A stretch of DNA of 64,000 bases from Amycolatopsis thailandensis (lineage in GTDB: Bacteria > Actinomycetota > Actinomycetes > Mycobacteriales > Pseudonocardiaceae), in the NCBI RefSeq assembly GCF_002234405.1, contig NZ_NMQT01000008.1, positions 1 to 64,000 of the forward strand, given 5' to 3'. Below, one piece after another: positions 1 to 8,285 of the stretch. The notes beneath the pieces were generated by a model. It was not told the origin of the DNA. It ran no database searches and saw only the letters and a list, made by a program, of their open reading frames with translations. The translations under genes were made by a program, and so were the position numbers. Position 1 is the first letter of the stretch. Each line of letters opens with the position of its first letter.

Positions 1-1111
1 GAGCGGGTTTTGTAGGTTCCCCGGGGGTTGAGACTGGTGATACCGCCACCGCGCCGGCTCCCGACCCTCCCACTTGGCAGCACTTGGCTGGTGAGCGCGT
101 ATCCGATTATCGCGTGTTCGTTGTGCTTGTGACGGTGAGTGATCGCCTGGGGCATAGCGGTTCCAGGCGCTTCCGGCTTGTCGTGACTCGCCAACCCGCA
201 TAACCCATAACGCGGGCACGACCGGAAACCTCACATGCCGATCGCAAGATCTTCCCCGGGCTCCGGCGACCGCGGTGATCCAGGCTCAGCTCCAAGGTCA
301 TCTTCGTGCTGGTCAACGCCTCGACCCCGGCCGCAAGCACGCCGAGGGCCACGCCCTCGACAACGTGTTTGACCTGCTGGTCCTTATTCGCCGTGGTCAT
401 GGGCAGACCTTAGACACGAGACGAAGACTGCCGCAGCAGCCGAGTATCAAGTGGAGATTTCCTGTCCTGGTTAACGGTCATATCGAAAGTAGTTTACGAA
501 CCACTCGGGCAGAGGTACCTACGCTTGCGCATGATCGACAAGCTGGAGCGGAGCGTGCGGGGGCGCGTGGAGGGGTTGGAACGCCGAAGGCCGAACTCAC
601 GCCTCGGCTGCACACGGGGGGGAGAGTCATCGTTTATCAGTTCGCCTGCCGTTTCCGGGGATGCACGCACCGTTTGTGACATCGCACCGTCGCCGAGGAT
701 CGACCTGATCGACGGTTGCCCAGGAAGGCTGGCCAGCCAGGAGTGCCTCAGCGGTTCTCTTGTTCCTCGGTCATGCCCAATTCACTGATGAAAAAACTCG
801 TTCTACGAATTCCGTGGCATTCTCGAAATAATTTGCAGAAACGGGAGTGACCTTCGGTCACCTGAATGGAGGATTTCCTTTAACTGTCAAAGTTGACAGT
901 GTTCCTGTGGGTGCACGCATCGATTCCGCGTCCACGGATGAGAGCTGGGGTATAAATGATTCCATGCTCTCGTAAAATAATGGCAATTTCCTAGCCCGTC
1001 GACCTTGATTGCTCGCATGTGCGGAGTGAGTCCGGAACGTCCGCCCCGTCGGCGCAGTCCGGCGGCGAGCGAGGACGGTCGATGTCAAGTTGAAGTCAGG
1101 GAGGGTGCTTT
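1..1111. other. No confidently supported gene
   Basis: Several open frames exist on both strands, for example 107-400 on the minus strand, but none shows a recognisable domain, a good ribosome binding site or consistent coding character. The last 30 bases hold the ribosome binding site of the following secreted-protein gene. The AT-richer stretch around 790-1000 could carry its promoter. The segment may contain decayed accessory DNA. Confidence 0.5.
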
Positions 1112-1522
1112 GTGAGGAAAAGCAGGATTTTAGCCGCAGTGATATCAACATTTGCCCTGGTAGTGCCCATGGCAGGGGTGGCCAGCGCCTCGCCCGAGAA
1201 GTTGCCGCTCGATTGCGGAAGTTCTTTCGCGGATTCCTATCTCGGTTCCGAACTTGATGGTAACGGGAATTTCGACGTTAAGATCACCTACGTCGATCTG
1301 CAACGCTATATCGGGCCTCAAAGTGGCACGATGACCTTTACCTCCCTGGCCGGTGGTGCCAGGTATCCCGGGTTCAACGCCTCTCCTCTTGGAGGGAGCG
1401 CTGTTGTTTCTGACGCGAATTACCAGCAAGCGGGCGTGTGGCAGGTCAACGTGTTCAACTCGCGAGGGGTCGACACCTGCGCTCGCAGGTTCGTCGTCCG
1501 ATACAAGGTGAGGGGCGAGTAG
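1112..1522 (+). CDS. Small secreted protein of unknown function
   Basis: A 136-residue protein with a GTG start preceded by a purine-rich ribosome binding site (about 1096-1105). Residues 1-27 form a Sec signal peptide: KxR at the N-terminus, a hydrophobic core, and a VASAS cleavage region. The mature part is about 110 residues, Gly/Ser/Asn-rich and beta-like, with two cysteines (in LDCGSS and VDTCARR) that could form one disulfide. No family is recognised. It is monocistronic, 65 bases before the next gene. Export is well supported; function is unknown. Confidence 0.7.
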   Translation: MRKSRILAAVISTFALVVPMAGVASASPEKLPLDCGSSFADSYLGSELDGNGNFDVKITYVDLQRYIGPQSGTMTFTSLAGGARYPGFNASPLGGSAVVSDANYQQAGVWQVNVFNSRGVDTCARRFVVRYKVRGE

Positions 1523-1587
1523 ACACGTTCGTGTCAGCGGGTGAAAGGTGCGCGCGCCCACCCCGTTAGGGCCTCTGGCCTGGCACC

Positions 1588-2304
1588 ATGGAATTCAGTC
1601 AGGTCAGAGGTCTCACGGGCGGGATGAGGGACATGAGCAATGCCGGACCCGGCAACGGGGGTGGGACGACAACTGGATACAGTGTCGGCTTCCCGGTCTT
1701 CACCGTGCCGGAGTGGCTGGGCACCAAGAATCTCGATTTCTTTCAGATCGACCCGGTTCGCCAGACCACGACCGAGGTCTGGCTCGGGCATTCAGTATCC
1801 ACCGAGGGGCACGCGAGAATGCTCCTTGTCGCCACCCTGATGGAACCTGCGGGAAAGCGAATAACGATCGATGACCGGCGTGTCTCGGCAGCGTATGAAG
1901 CGGCGATCAAACTCGCCATGCTCCGGCTTCCGGCCGGGGACGACCGGCCCGCCGGTTTCCTGCGGCGGCTTGATGATCATGTGAAGGCCGAGACGGCGTC
2001 CCTGGACCACTGGCCGGTGCAGACCGTCTCCGTCGACGGTGCACCAGTCGCTCTGCGCGTCTGGCGTTTCGGTGGCGGAATCGCGGCGACGATGGACGAC
2101 CCGGGGGCAGGCCCGGTCTGCTGCCTCGTCAGTTACGGCATGGAGCTGGACGGCCTTGAGCTGTCGGTGTCGGGCTCGCTGGACGACTACGGAGTTCCCT
2201 CCGTGAGCGCGCTGTCGCGAGATCAGCTTCCCGAGCGGGCTGCGATGTCCGTTCTTCCGGAACCGGGCGGGTATCACCGGGATTACCACGCCCTCTTGTC
2301 CTGA
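1588..2304 (+). CDS. Hypothetical protein
   Basis: An open frame of 238 codons. In-frame ATGs at 1624 and 1633 are alternative starts, and none has a strong ribosome binding site. The product is soluble, without signal or membrane segments. It has a Gly-rich N-terminus and an acidic, mixed alpha/beta body with hydrophobic strand-like segments (ALRVWRF, CCLVSYGMEL). No family is recognised. It converges on the ATPase gene, with 43 bases between the stops. Coding character looks genuine, but the role is unknown. Confidence 0.55.
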   Translation: MEFSQVRGLTGGMRDMSNAGPGNGGGTTTGYSVGFPVFTVPEWLGTKNLDFFQIDPVRQTTTEVWLGHSVSTEGHARMLLVATLMEPAGKRITIDDRRVSAAYEAAIKLAMLRLPAGDDRPAGFLRRLDDHVKAETASLDHWPVQTVSVDGAPVALRVWRFGGGIAATMDDPGAGPVCCLVSYGMELDGLELSVSGSLDDYGVPSVSALSRDQLPERAAMSVLPEPGGYHRDYHALLS

Positions 2305-2347
2305 ACAGGCATGACCGCTGCGGTCGTGACGGCCGGCGATCGCACTG

Positions 2348-3127
2348 TCAGCCGTCGTCGGTGAACAGGTGGTGCAGGAAGCGCTCCGGGTGGGTGAGGA
2401 ATCCGCGGGTGAGGGTGACTGGCTCGGCGTTGTCGTAGGCGACGTGCTCGATCTCGCCTTCGCCGTCGATCTGCAGAATCCGAGCGCCGGGGACGGCGAG
2501 CAGGATGGGTGAGTGGGTGGCGATGAGGAACTGGCATCGACTGTCTCGCAGCTCGGTGATGCGGGCGAGCAGTGCCATGCAGCCACGCGGGGACAGCGCC
2601 GCTTCCGGTTCGTCGAGCAGGTAGAGCCCGTCTGGACCGAACCGGTGCGTGACCAGGTCCAGGAAAGACTGTCCGTGGGAGCGCTCGTGCGGTGAGATCC
2701 CGCCGTAGGCGGCCATCAGTGACGGTGACCCGGCGTCTTGATCGAGGCGTTCGATCTCGGTGGCGACGTTGTAGTAGGACTCGGCGCGCAGGAAGAACCC
2801 GGTGCGGGGCTTGCGGATACCGCGGCGCAGGATCAGGTGGTCACCGAGACTGGACTCGGTAGCGCGGGTAGCGAACCGGAAGGATCGCGACCCGCCTTCG
2901 GGGTTGAACCCGGCCGCGACCGCGATCGCCTCGACAAGGGTGGACTTGCCGGTGCCGTTGTCGCCGGCAAGGAACGTGACCCCGGGATCGAGCGCCAGGC
3001 CGCCGGTGCGGGCCAGATATCGCACGACGGGCAGTGCGAAGGGGTAGCGGCCGGTATCCGAGCCTGGGACCAGCCGAATCGACTGGACGAACCCCCCGCC
3101 TGCTGACTCGTCCTGGTGCAGGATCAC
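2348..3127 (-). CDS. AAA/ABC-type ATPase (COG3910-like)
   Basis: A 259-residue stand-alone ATPase. Walker A is GDNGTGKST near residue 55. An SHGQS signature-like motif lies near 150, Walker B is LYLLDEPEAALS near 167, and a H-loop histidine is in IATHSPILL near 206. Together these define an ABC/SMC-like nucleotide-binding domain of the COG3910 predicted-ATPase type. There is no membrane segment. It lies 39 bases downstream of a small zinc-finger-like gene on the same strand, so they are probably co-transcribed. Relatives occur both as housekeeping proteins and beside defence or mobile genes, and the sequence does not decide which applies. Confidence 0.82.
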   Translation of the reverse strand: MILHQDESAGGGFVQSIRLVPGSDTGRYPFALPVVRYLARTGGLALDPGVTFLAGDNGTGKSTLVEAIAVAAGFNPEGGSRSFRFATRATESSLGDHLILRRGIRKPRTGFFLRAESYYNVATEIERLDQDAGSPSLMAAYGGISPHERSHGQSFLDLVTHRFGPDGLYLLDEPEAALSPRGCMALLARITELRDSRCQFLIATHSPILLAVPGARILQIDGEGEIEHVAYDNAEPVTLTRGFLTHPERFLHHLFTDDG

Positions 3128-3166
3128 GTCAGAACCCCGGCCACGACGTCGAATCGGTGCCGCTCA

Positions 3167-3523
3167 TCAGCTGTTCCTGGTGGTGGGTGCAGTGTTCTGC
3201 ATCGACTCGACAGGGCTCGGGGCGTGGTACTTGCGCTGGTGGGTACGCACGCTTTGAGCTGTGCCCTTGTACCAGCAGCCCCGCTCGGGACAGGCCTCCC
3301 AGACGCCCGCCTCCACAGCCTGATGGATGACCGACCGACCCGGCCCGTAGCCCTGGGCATGCAGCAACTGCGGCACCGAGCCGTTGAACTCGGCGGCGAT
3401 CAGAGCCGCCTCGGCGATCTTGTCGTGCCCCTGCGCGAAAAAGGCGCCGATAGCGGTTTCCTTCCCGCAACCACACCAGCAGGTGCCCGTCGGGATCAGC
3501 CGCGGAAGCTTCGCCTGAGTCAT
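3167..3523 (-). CDS. Cysteine-rich zinc-finger-like protein
   Basis: A small protein of about 118 residues from the ATG at 3523; a TTG seven codons upstream (3544) is also possible, and neither has a clear ribosome binding site. The N-terminal half has a CWCGCGKET knuckle followed by FAQGHD. The C-terminal half has Cys-x4-Cys, then HQRKYH, which matches a C2H2 finger spacing. Both suggest zinc-bound modules that could contact nucleic acid or protein. It is the first gene of a likely two-gene operon with the ATPase at 2348-3127. Specific function is unknown. Confidence 0.6.
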   Translation of the reverse strand: MTQAKLPRLIPTGTCWCGCGKETAIGAFFAQGHDKIAEAALIAAEFNGSVPQLLHAQGYGPGRSVIHQAVEAGVWEACPERGCWYKGTAQSVRTHQRKYHAPSPVESMQNTAPTTRNS

Positions 3524-3544
3524 ACAGCCATGGTAGTCATCCAA

Positions 3545-3950
3545 GACGGTAAAACAAGGAACTATTTCTAGAACAAGGTTCTTGGCAAGCTAACTTGGGC
3601 GCGACGCTCGCAAGGCTACGGCGCACTTGTTCCAGATAATGCCGTATTATCGGGAACAAGACGCCTCTGGCCGGAAGCCGGCCTGGGCGGACGCCGGTGT
3701 GAGGCGACGTCTTGCTGACCTGTGATGCGACAGCTGGTGTCAGTGGGTAGGCGACATTGGATGACAGTGAGTTTGTCTTCGTGATCGTTCTCGTCGTGTC
3801 AGTAGTGTCGCCTCGGCGCTGACATCGGGTGGTTTGGTTCGGCTACCCCCACCTCATGGTCGAAGGTGGTGCCAACCTCTTCGCGCGCGGCGCCTGCTTG
3901 GTCTGGCGCGTCTGCACTCGAACTGGCGCAAGGTGCTGGTACAGAGGGGG
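3545..3950. other. Intergenic region between divergent genes
   Basis: About 400 bases with no convincing gene. It lies between the zinc-finger/ATPase operon (minus) and the Ymh-family gene (plus), so it should hold both promoters. It contains the inverted repeat at 3626-3660 and further copies of the GAACAAG half-site (3553-3580). The 3661-3830 part shows only a weak GC hairpin. Confidence 0.4.
3626..3660. promoter_or_regulatory. Inverted repeat, candidate operator
   Basis: Two 15-base arms with one mismatch (CTTGTTCC/GGAACAAG outside, GATAAT/ATTATC inside) around a 5-base centre. GGAACAAG-like half-sites recur at 3553-3580, nearer the start of the minus-strand operon. The AT-rich symmetric core and clustering suggest an operator more than a terminator, as no T-run follows. 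Confidence 0.45.
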
Positions 3951-4817
3951 ATGGCGAATTACAGCGTGGACTACCTGCGACGGCTCCGCGATGCGGTGGA
4001 GGTCTTCGCTGACGCTTTCGACGAGTGGATGCGAACGCAGGTTGAGTCTGATCATCTGACTTCGCGGGGGTTGATGCCTACCGTCTGGGCGAAGGATGGG
4101 CAGGATCCCGCTGTTGTGCGGCGTCTGGAGCTGAAGGTTGCTGAAGCGGCTGGCGCCGCGGCGAGGGCTGTGGCTGTGACCGGCACCTACGTCATGGTTG
4201 CCGGTGCTGGAGCGCTCGATCCGATCGCGAACTGGTTCACGATGTCCGCGCCGAAGGCGATGTTCAGCCCCCACGATATTCGCTCAACTACAGCGGGGAT
4301 CAAGGGCAGGTTGTCCACCATGATCGCCGAGGCTGAAACTGCCTCGGAGTCAGCGCTTCCTGGGTTCGCGCCTTCGCAGCTGCATCCGGTGATCTGGACC
4401 GCCGCGGCCGCGCACTGGACGACTCACCAGTACCGCGTGGCGGTGCGGGAGGCGGCGGAGGCGCTGACGGTGCACTGGAAGACCACCCTCGGCCGAAACG
4501 ACGTCGACGACACGGTCTTCTGGCAGCAGAGCCTGGCGCCGGGAGCGGCGTCCGCTGAACAGCCGAAGCTCGTGTGGCCGGGAAATCCGGCCGACAAGAC
4601 GAACAGAAGCATGCGTGGTGGTCTTGAACCGCTCGCCAAGGCGCTGAACAGCCTCGCGACCGGCCTGAATCTCACGGTCCGCAATATCGCCACGCACACG
4701 CGGCACGAGTTGTCTGAGCAGGAGGGCCTCGAGCGTCTCGCTGCCTACAGCTACCTTGCCCGGTTGCTTGACAACTGCGAAATCGATCGCGGCGAGGAGC
4801 CTGCGCAGCCGGCGTAG
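3951..4817 (+). CDS. TIGR02391 (Ymh) family protein, possible HEPN fold
   Basis: A 288-residue protein if started at the ATG at 3951, directly after a GAGGGGG box. Residues about 140-280 carry the TIGR02391/Ymh signature in order: LHPVIWTAA, a YRxAVREAAEAL helix, GRNDVDD, WPGNPADKTNRS, TVRNIATH, and SEQEGLERLAAYSYLARLLD. This family has no assigned function and is known from phage, plasmid and restriction-linked loci. RNIATH fits the Rx4H pattern of HEPN ribonucleases, so an RNase role in abortive infection is an inference. It converges on an integrase remnant 35 bases away, which fits a mobile or defence setting. Confidence 0.75.
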   Translation: MANYSVDYLRRLRDAVEVFADAFDEWMRTQVESDHLTSRGLMPTVWAKDGQDPAVVRRLELKVAEAAGAAARAVAVTGTYVMVAGAGALDPIANWFTMSAPKAMFSPHDIRSTTAGIKGRLSTMIAEAETASESALPGFAPSQLHPVIWTAAAAHWTTHQYRVAVREAAEALTVHWKTTLGRNDVDDTVFWQQSLAPGAASAEQPKLVWPGNPADKTNRSMRGGLEPLAKALNSLATGLNLTVRNIATHTRHELSEQEGLERLAAYSYLARLLDNCEIDRGEEPAQPA

Positions 4818-4852
4818 CTTTGACGGCCGAGCAGCACTGACTGCGCTGGCTT

Positions 4853-5500
4853 CTAGCGGCTCTTCTCGCGTCGGCGGCGGGCGGCGCGGATCTCGTCGTC
4901 GGCGACCTTGTCGGCGAGCAGGGCGTAGATCTGGGTGGTTTCGGTGGAGGCGTGGCCGAGTCGCCGACGGACGACCTCGATGGACACACCGGAGTTGATG
5001 AGTTCGGCGGCGTGGGCATGACGTAGCTGCTGGATGTCGATGTCGAGCCCGGCCGCGGTGCAGTAGGTGTTCCAGCGGTGGTGGGCGGCGTCGTAGGACA
5101 GCGGGCCGCCGGAGCCGTTGATGCTGGCGCGGAACATCGGCCCGGAGGTGTAGCCGGAGCGGGCGAGGTAGAGCCTGACCAGCGCGACGTAGCCGCGGTC
5201 GTCGAGCAGGACCGTGCGCACGGTGCCGCCCTTGCCGTGGATCTGGACGTGTTCGTCGTCCAGGCGCAGGTCGAAGTCATCGACGTAGAGCCCGCAGACC
5301 TCGGCCGCGCGAGCGCCGCACACGTAGGCGGTCTCGAACAGTGCCCGGTCACGCAGCCGGTCGAGCGGGACGTCCTTGCGTGGCCTGCGGGTGCAGATCC
5401 GGGCGAGCACCGTCTGCACGTCCTTCGCCGCGGCGGGGCGCGGCAGCGTCTTCGGGACCTTGATGGTGCCGATGCGATCCATCGGGTTCGCCTCGAGCAA
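4853..5500 (-). pseudogene. Tyrosine recombinase remnant, N-terminally truncated
   Basis: 215 codons cover the catalytic domain of a phage-type integrase. Visible are the first Arg (GARAAEVCGL), a Lys in HGKGG, the second Arg in QQLRHAH, the late His in RRLGHA and the Tyr in TQIYALL. The usual N-terminal core-binding domain is absent. In-frame sequence upstream (AVRHELLEANP) still matches integrases but soon becomes unrelated, so the gene was cut near 5530. The HxxR box reads QxxR, replacing a catalytic histidine. Recombinase activity is unlikely. Confidence 0.7.
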
Positions 5501-5621
5501 CTCATGCCGGACGGCCCAGCAAGCCCGGGAACCTGGAACTCGCCGGAACGCCGCGGCACAAAGACATCACCTCCGCCATCCGCGGACTGGACTCGCTTCC
5601 TGTAGCCCTCACCGCCCGATG

Positions 5622-6805
5622 ATGCCCACGCTCATCGACGGCGACGCCACCGTCTGGTGTCCCCACGAAACGTTCCGCACGCTGCGCGAGCACGCGCCGG
5701 TACAGGAAGTTGTGCTGCCCGGCGGCCTCGTCGCCTGGCTCGTCACCGGTGCTACGGAGGCGCGCGCGGCACTGGCCGACTCGCAGCTCGCCTACGACCT
5801 GCGCCGGCTGAGCGACCCGCGGCACGGCTTCGCGGGACACCGCTACCCCGGCGACATCTTCGCCGTCGAGGGCAGGCATCTGCTCAACAGCGATGGCGCG
5901 GACCACGAACGGCTGCGGGCGATCCTGGCGCCGTTGTTCACCCGCTCTGCCACCGCATGCTGGGAGCCGTTCATCGAACGGACCTGCGCCGAGCTGCTGG
6001 ACCGCCTCGTGGGCGGGGCGAGGGCCGATCTGGTCGCGGACTACGCGCGACCGCTGGCCACCCGGGTCACCGCGAAGATCCTCGGGATCCCCTCCGCGCA
6101 CCTGTACGAACTCAGTCGCCTGACGCTGAACGTGATCACCTCCGATTACCCTCGGCATCCAGAGGGCGCCGAGCTGTTCCGGCTATGGGCGAGGATCATC
6201 GGCGCAAAGAAGCGGGCCCTCGGCGAAGACGCCCTCAGCCACTTGATTCGCGCCTGCCGACGCGGTGAGCTGTCACCGCAGGAACTCACTTCGGTGGCCT
6301 GGGGGCTGTTCTCCGGTGGCATCTCACCGGTCACCACGTTCGTGGCGGCGGGCGCGATCGAGCTCATGCGCGTTCCTGGGCGACGTGCCGTCGACCCGGT
6401 CCTCATCGAGGGATCCGTCTGACCAGCCCGTTCCTTACCGCCACCTGGCGCTTCGCCCTCCAGGACACCCCGATCGCAGACACCGTCGTCCCGCACGGCG
6501 CGGTGGTGCTGATCGCCGTGGCCGCCGCCAACCGGGATCCCGACCGATTCCCCGATCCCGGCACGATCATGCCGGGTCGCGGCCCGCATCTGGCGTTCGG
6601 GCACGGCAAGCACTACTGCTCCGGAGCCCCGCTCGCCCGCCCGCAGGGCACCGTGGCGCTCCGCGCGCTTTTCGACCGGCTTCCCGATATCCGGCTCGCC
6701 GTCGCGGAATCCGAGCTGCGCCGGCACGGCCTGCTGGTCGAACACTCCTACGACGCCGTGCCCGTCTTCACCGGGATGTGCGGGCATGCGCCAGCTTCCC
6801 GTTGA
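5622..6805 (+). pseudogene. Cytochrome P450, broken by a one-base frameshift
   Basis: The N-terminal two thirds (5622 to about 6412) read in one frame and the rest in another. The heme loop FGHGKHYCSGAPLAR is intact in the second frame. Restoring one G in the GGG at 6410-6412 gives a continuous reading LIEG-IRLTSPF across the junction. The expected length is about 394 residues, normal for an actinobacterial P450. The I-helix reads SGGISPVTT and lacks the usual acid-alcohol pair, as in some P450s acting on carrier-bound or unusual substrates. It ends overlapping the next gene by 20 bases, as in a coupled operon. It is either a true pseudogene or a sequencing error. Confidence 0.8.
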
Positions 6806-8070
6806 CGCCGTCGAGATCGCGCCGGGACAGGTCCACGAGTGGCACCTCATCCTGTCCGCTGACGTGGTGTCTCGTCACGTCGCCAGTTACAACCAGGCCG
6901 CGCATATCGCCGCGGCCGCCGCCACCGGGATCACCTCCTACATCGCGGGCACGGTCGAACTACCGGGGCCCACTGGACCCGATGCGCTGGAAGCCGCGTT
7001 CCGGTCACTCGTACACCGCCACGAAGTCCTGCGTGTCAGTCCGGGACTTTCCTTCACCCTGCACGATTTCGCGCTCGAACGCGTCGACGTGGGCTGAGTC
7101 GACGACGTCTCCCCGTACCTGCACGAGGCCTTTCAGCGCGTGGACTCGATCACCGGTCCCGTGATCGTCATGGGGGCGGTGATCCGGGAAGACTCGGCTA
7201 CCGCGTACTTTTCGTTCGACCACGTCGTGTCCGACACCTGGTCGGTCCCCGTCGCGATCGCCGATCTTACGTGTGCGCAGCAACCCCCGGTGGCGAGCTT
7301 CCTCGACTACGTCCGCGCACAGCGCGCACGCAATCAAGCCCTGCGAGCCGATCACGAGGACCTGTCGCACTGGCGAGACTTCGCCGCCCGCGACGAAACC
7401 TTCTTCCCCCCGGTTTCCGGTGGACCTCGGCCTGGTCCCCGGCCGCTGGTACGCGCCGGCCAACGAAACCGATCGGCTGCTGAGTTCTCAAGAGACCGAA
7501 GTGTTCGAAGCTCGGTGCCGGACCGCCGGTGGCGGCATGTTCCTGGGCTTGCAAGCAGCTCTCGCCATGGTGATGCCGAAACTGGGCGGGCCCGAGGTGT
7601 ATCGGGCGCTGATGCCGGTGAACGACCGAGGCGGCGACTACGCGATCGGATGGTTCATCAACGCCCTACCGGTCGAGGTCGCGGTCCGCAAGACTTTTAC
7701 GCATACGCTCGCCGAAGCCCGCAAGTCGTATGAGAGAGCGCGCGAACACCTCGGCGTTCACTACCTGCGCGCGTGGCGGCTGCTGGGCGGCGACGCCCGT
7801 GACGGCGGCTACCGGCCAGTGAATTTCTTCTCCTACAACGACTTCCGGCGCGCGCCGAGCGCCGAAGGCAACGTTCATCTTTGGTTCTCGGGATCCAATG
7901 GGTTCATGTTCTGGCTCCACCGGGACCATTACGGCCTGCACGTCAACTCCATCTACGCAGACACCTCGCGAACGGCGGATATCAAAGGAGCGCTACTGCG
8001 GGCCTTCAGGCGAGAACTCGCCGGGCGACAAGAATCCGCCAGAGCGATTATCGAGGACTCGTCACGCTGA
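6786..8070 (+). pseudogene. NRPS condensation-domain-like protein, broken
   Basis: The reading is about 427 residues with condensation/acyltransferase features: an N-terminal LEAAFRSLVHRHEVLR helix, an FSFDHVVSDTWS active-site region, then a C-terminal VNFFSYNDFRR-like segment. The classical HHxxxDG reads DHVVSDT, losing the first His. The frame is interrupted by TGA at 7095-7097. It shifts again at a run of six Cs (7406-7411); five Cs would restore FFPRFPVDLG. Neighbouring a P450 that lacks the acid-alcohol pair, it looks like part of a dismantled peptide-type secondary-metabolite locus. Confidence 0.7.
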
Positions 8071-8285
8071 TTTCCTTGGTATAGACCAGTAATGGTCGTG
8101 CGTGGAAGGTGTTCCGGGTTTTGATACAGCTGTCCGTCGGAATGGTCAACACTCGATCGAGTGGAGGGAGTCGATCATGGACTCGGCCGATCGAGTGGTG
8201 TCTTTTTCTCTCGTTCAAGGGCTCTATCCGATCGCGCTTTTCGATGAGAAAGTCGGGAGTGTGAGGGCACGCCGAAGGCCCTTCG

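Noticed and set aside
107-679. Overlapping open frames (107-400 minus, 275-679 plus)
   Set aside because: Antiparallel frames in high-GC DNA; no domain and no ribosome binding site, so no gene is claimed.
8177-8285. Earlier ATG for the LamG gene
   Set aside because: ATG 8177 is in another frame; a GTG with AAGGAG at 8304 explains initiation.
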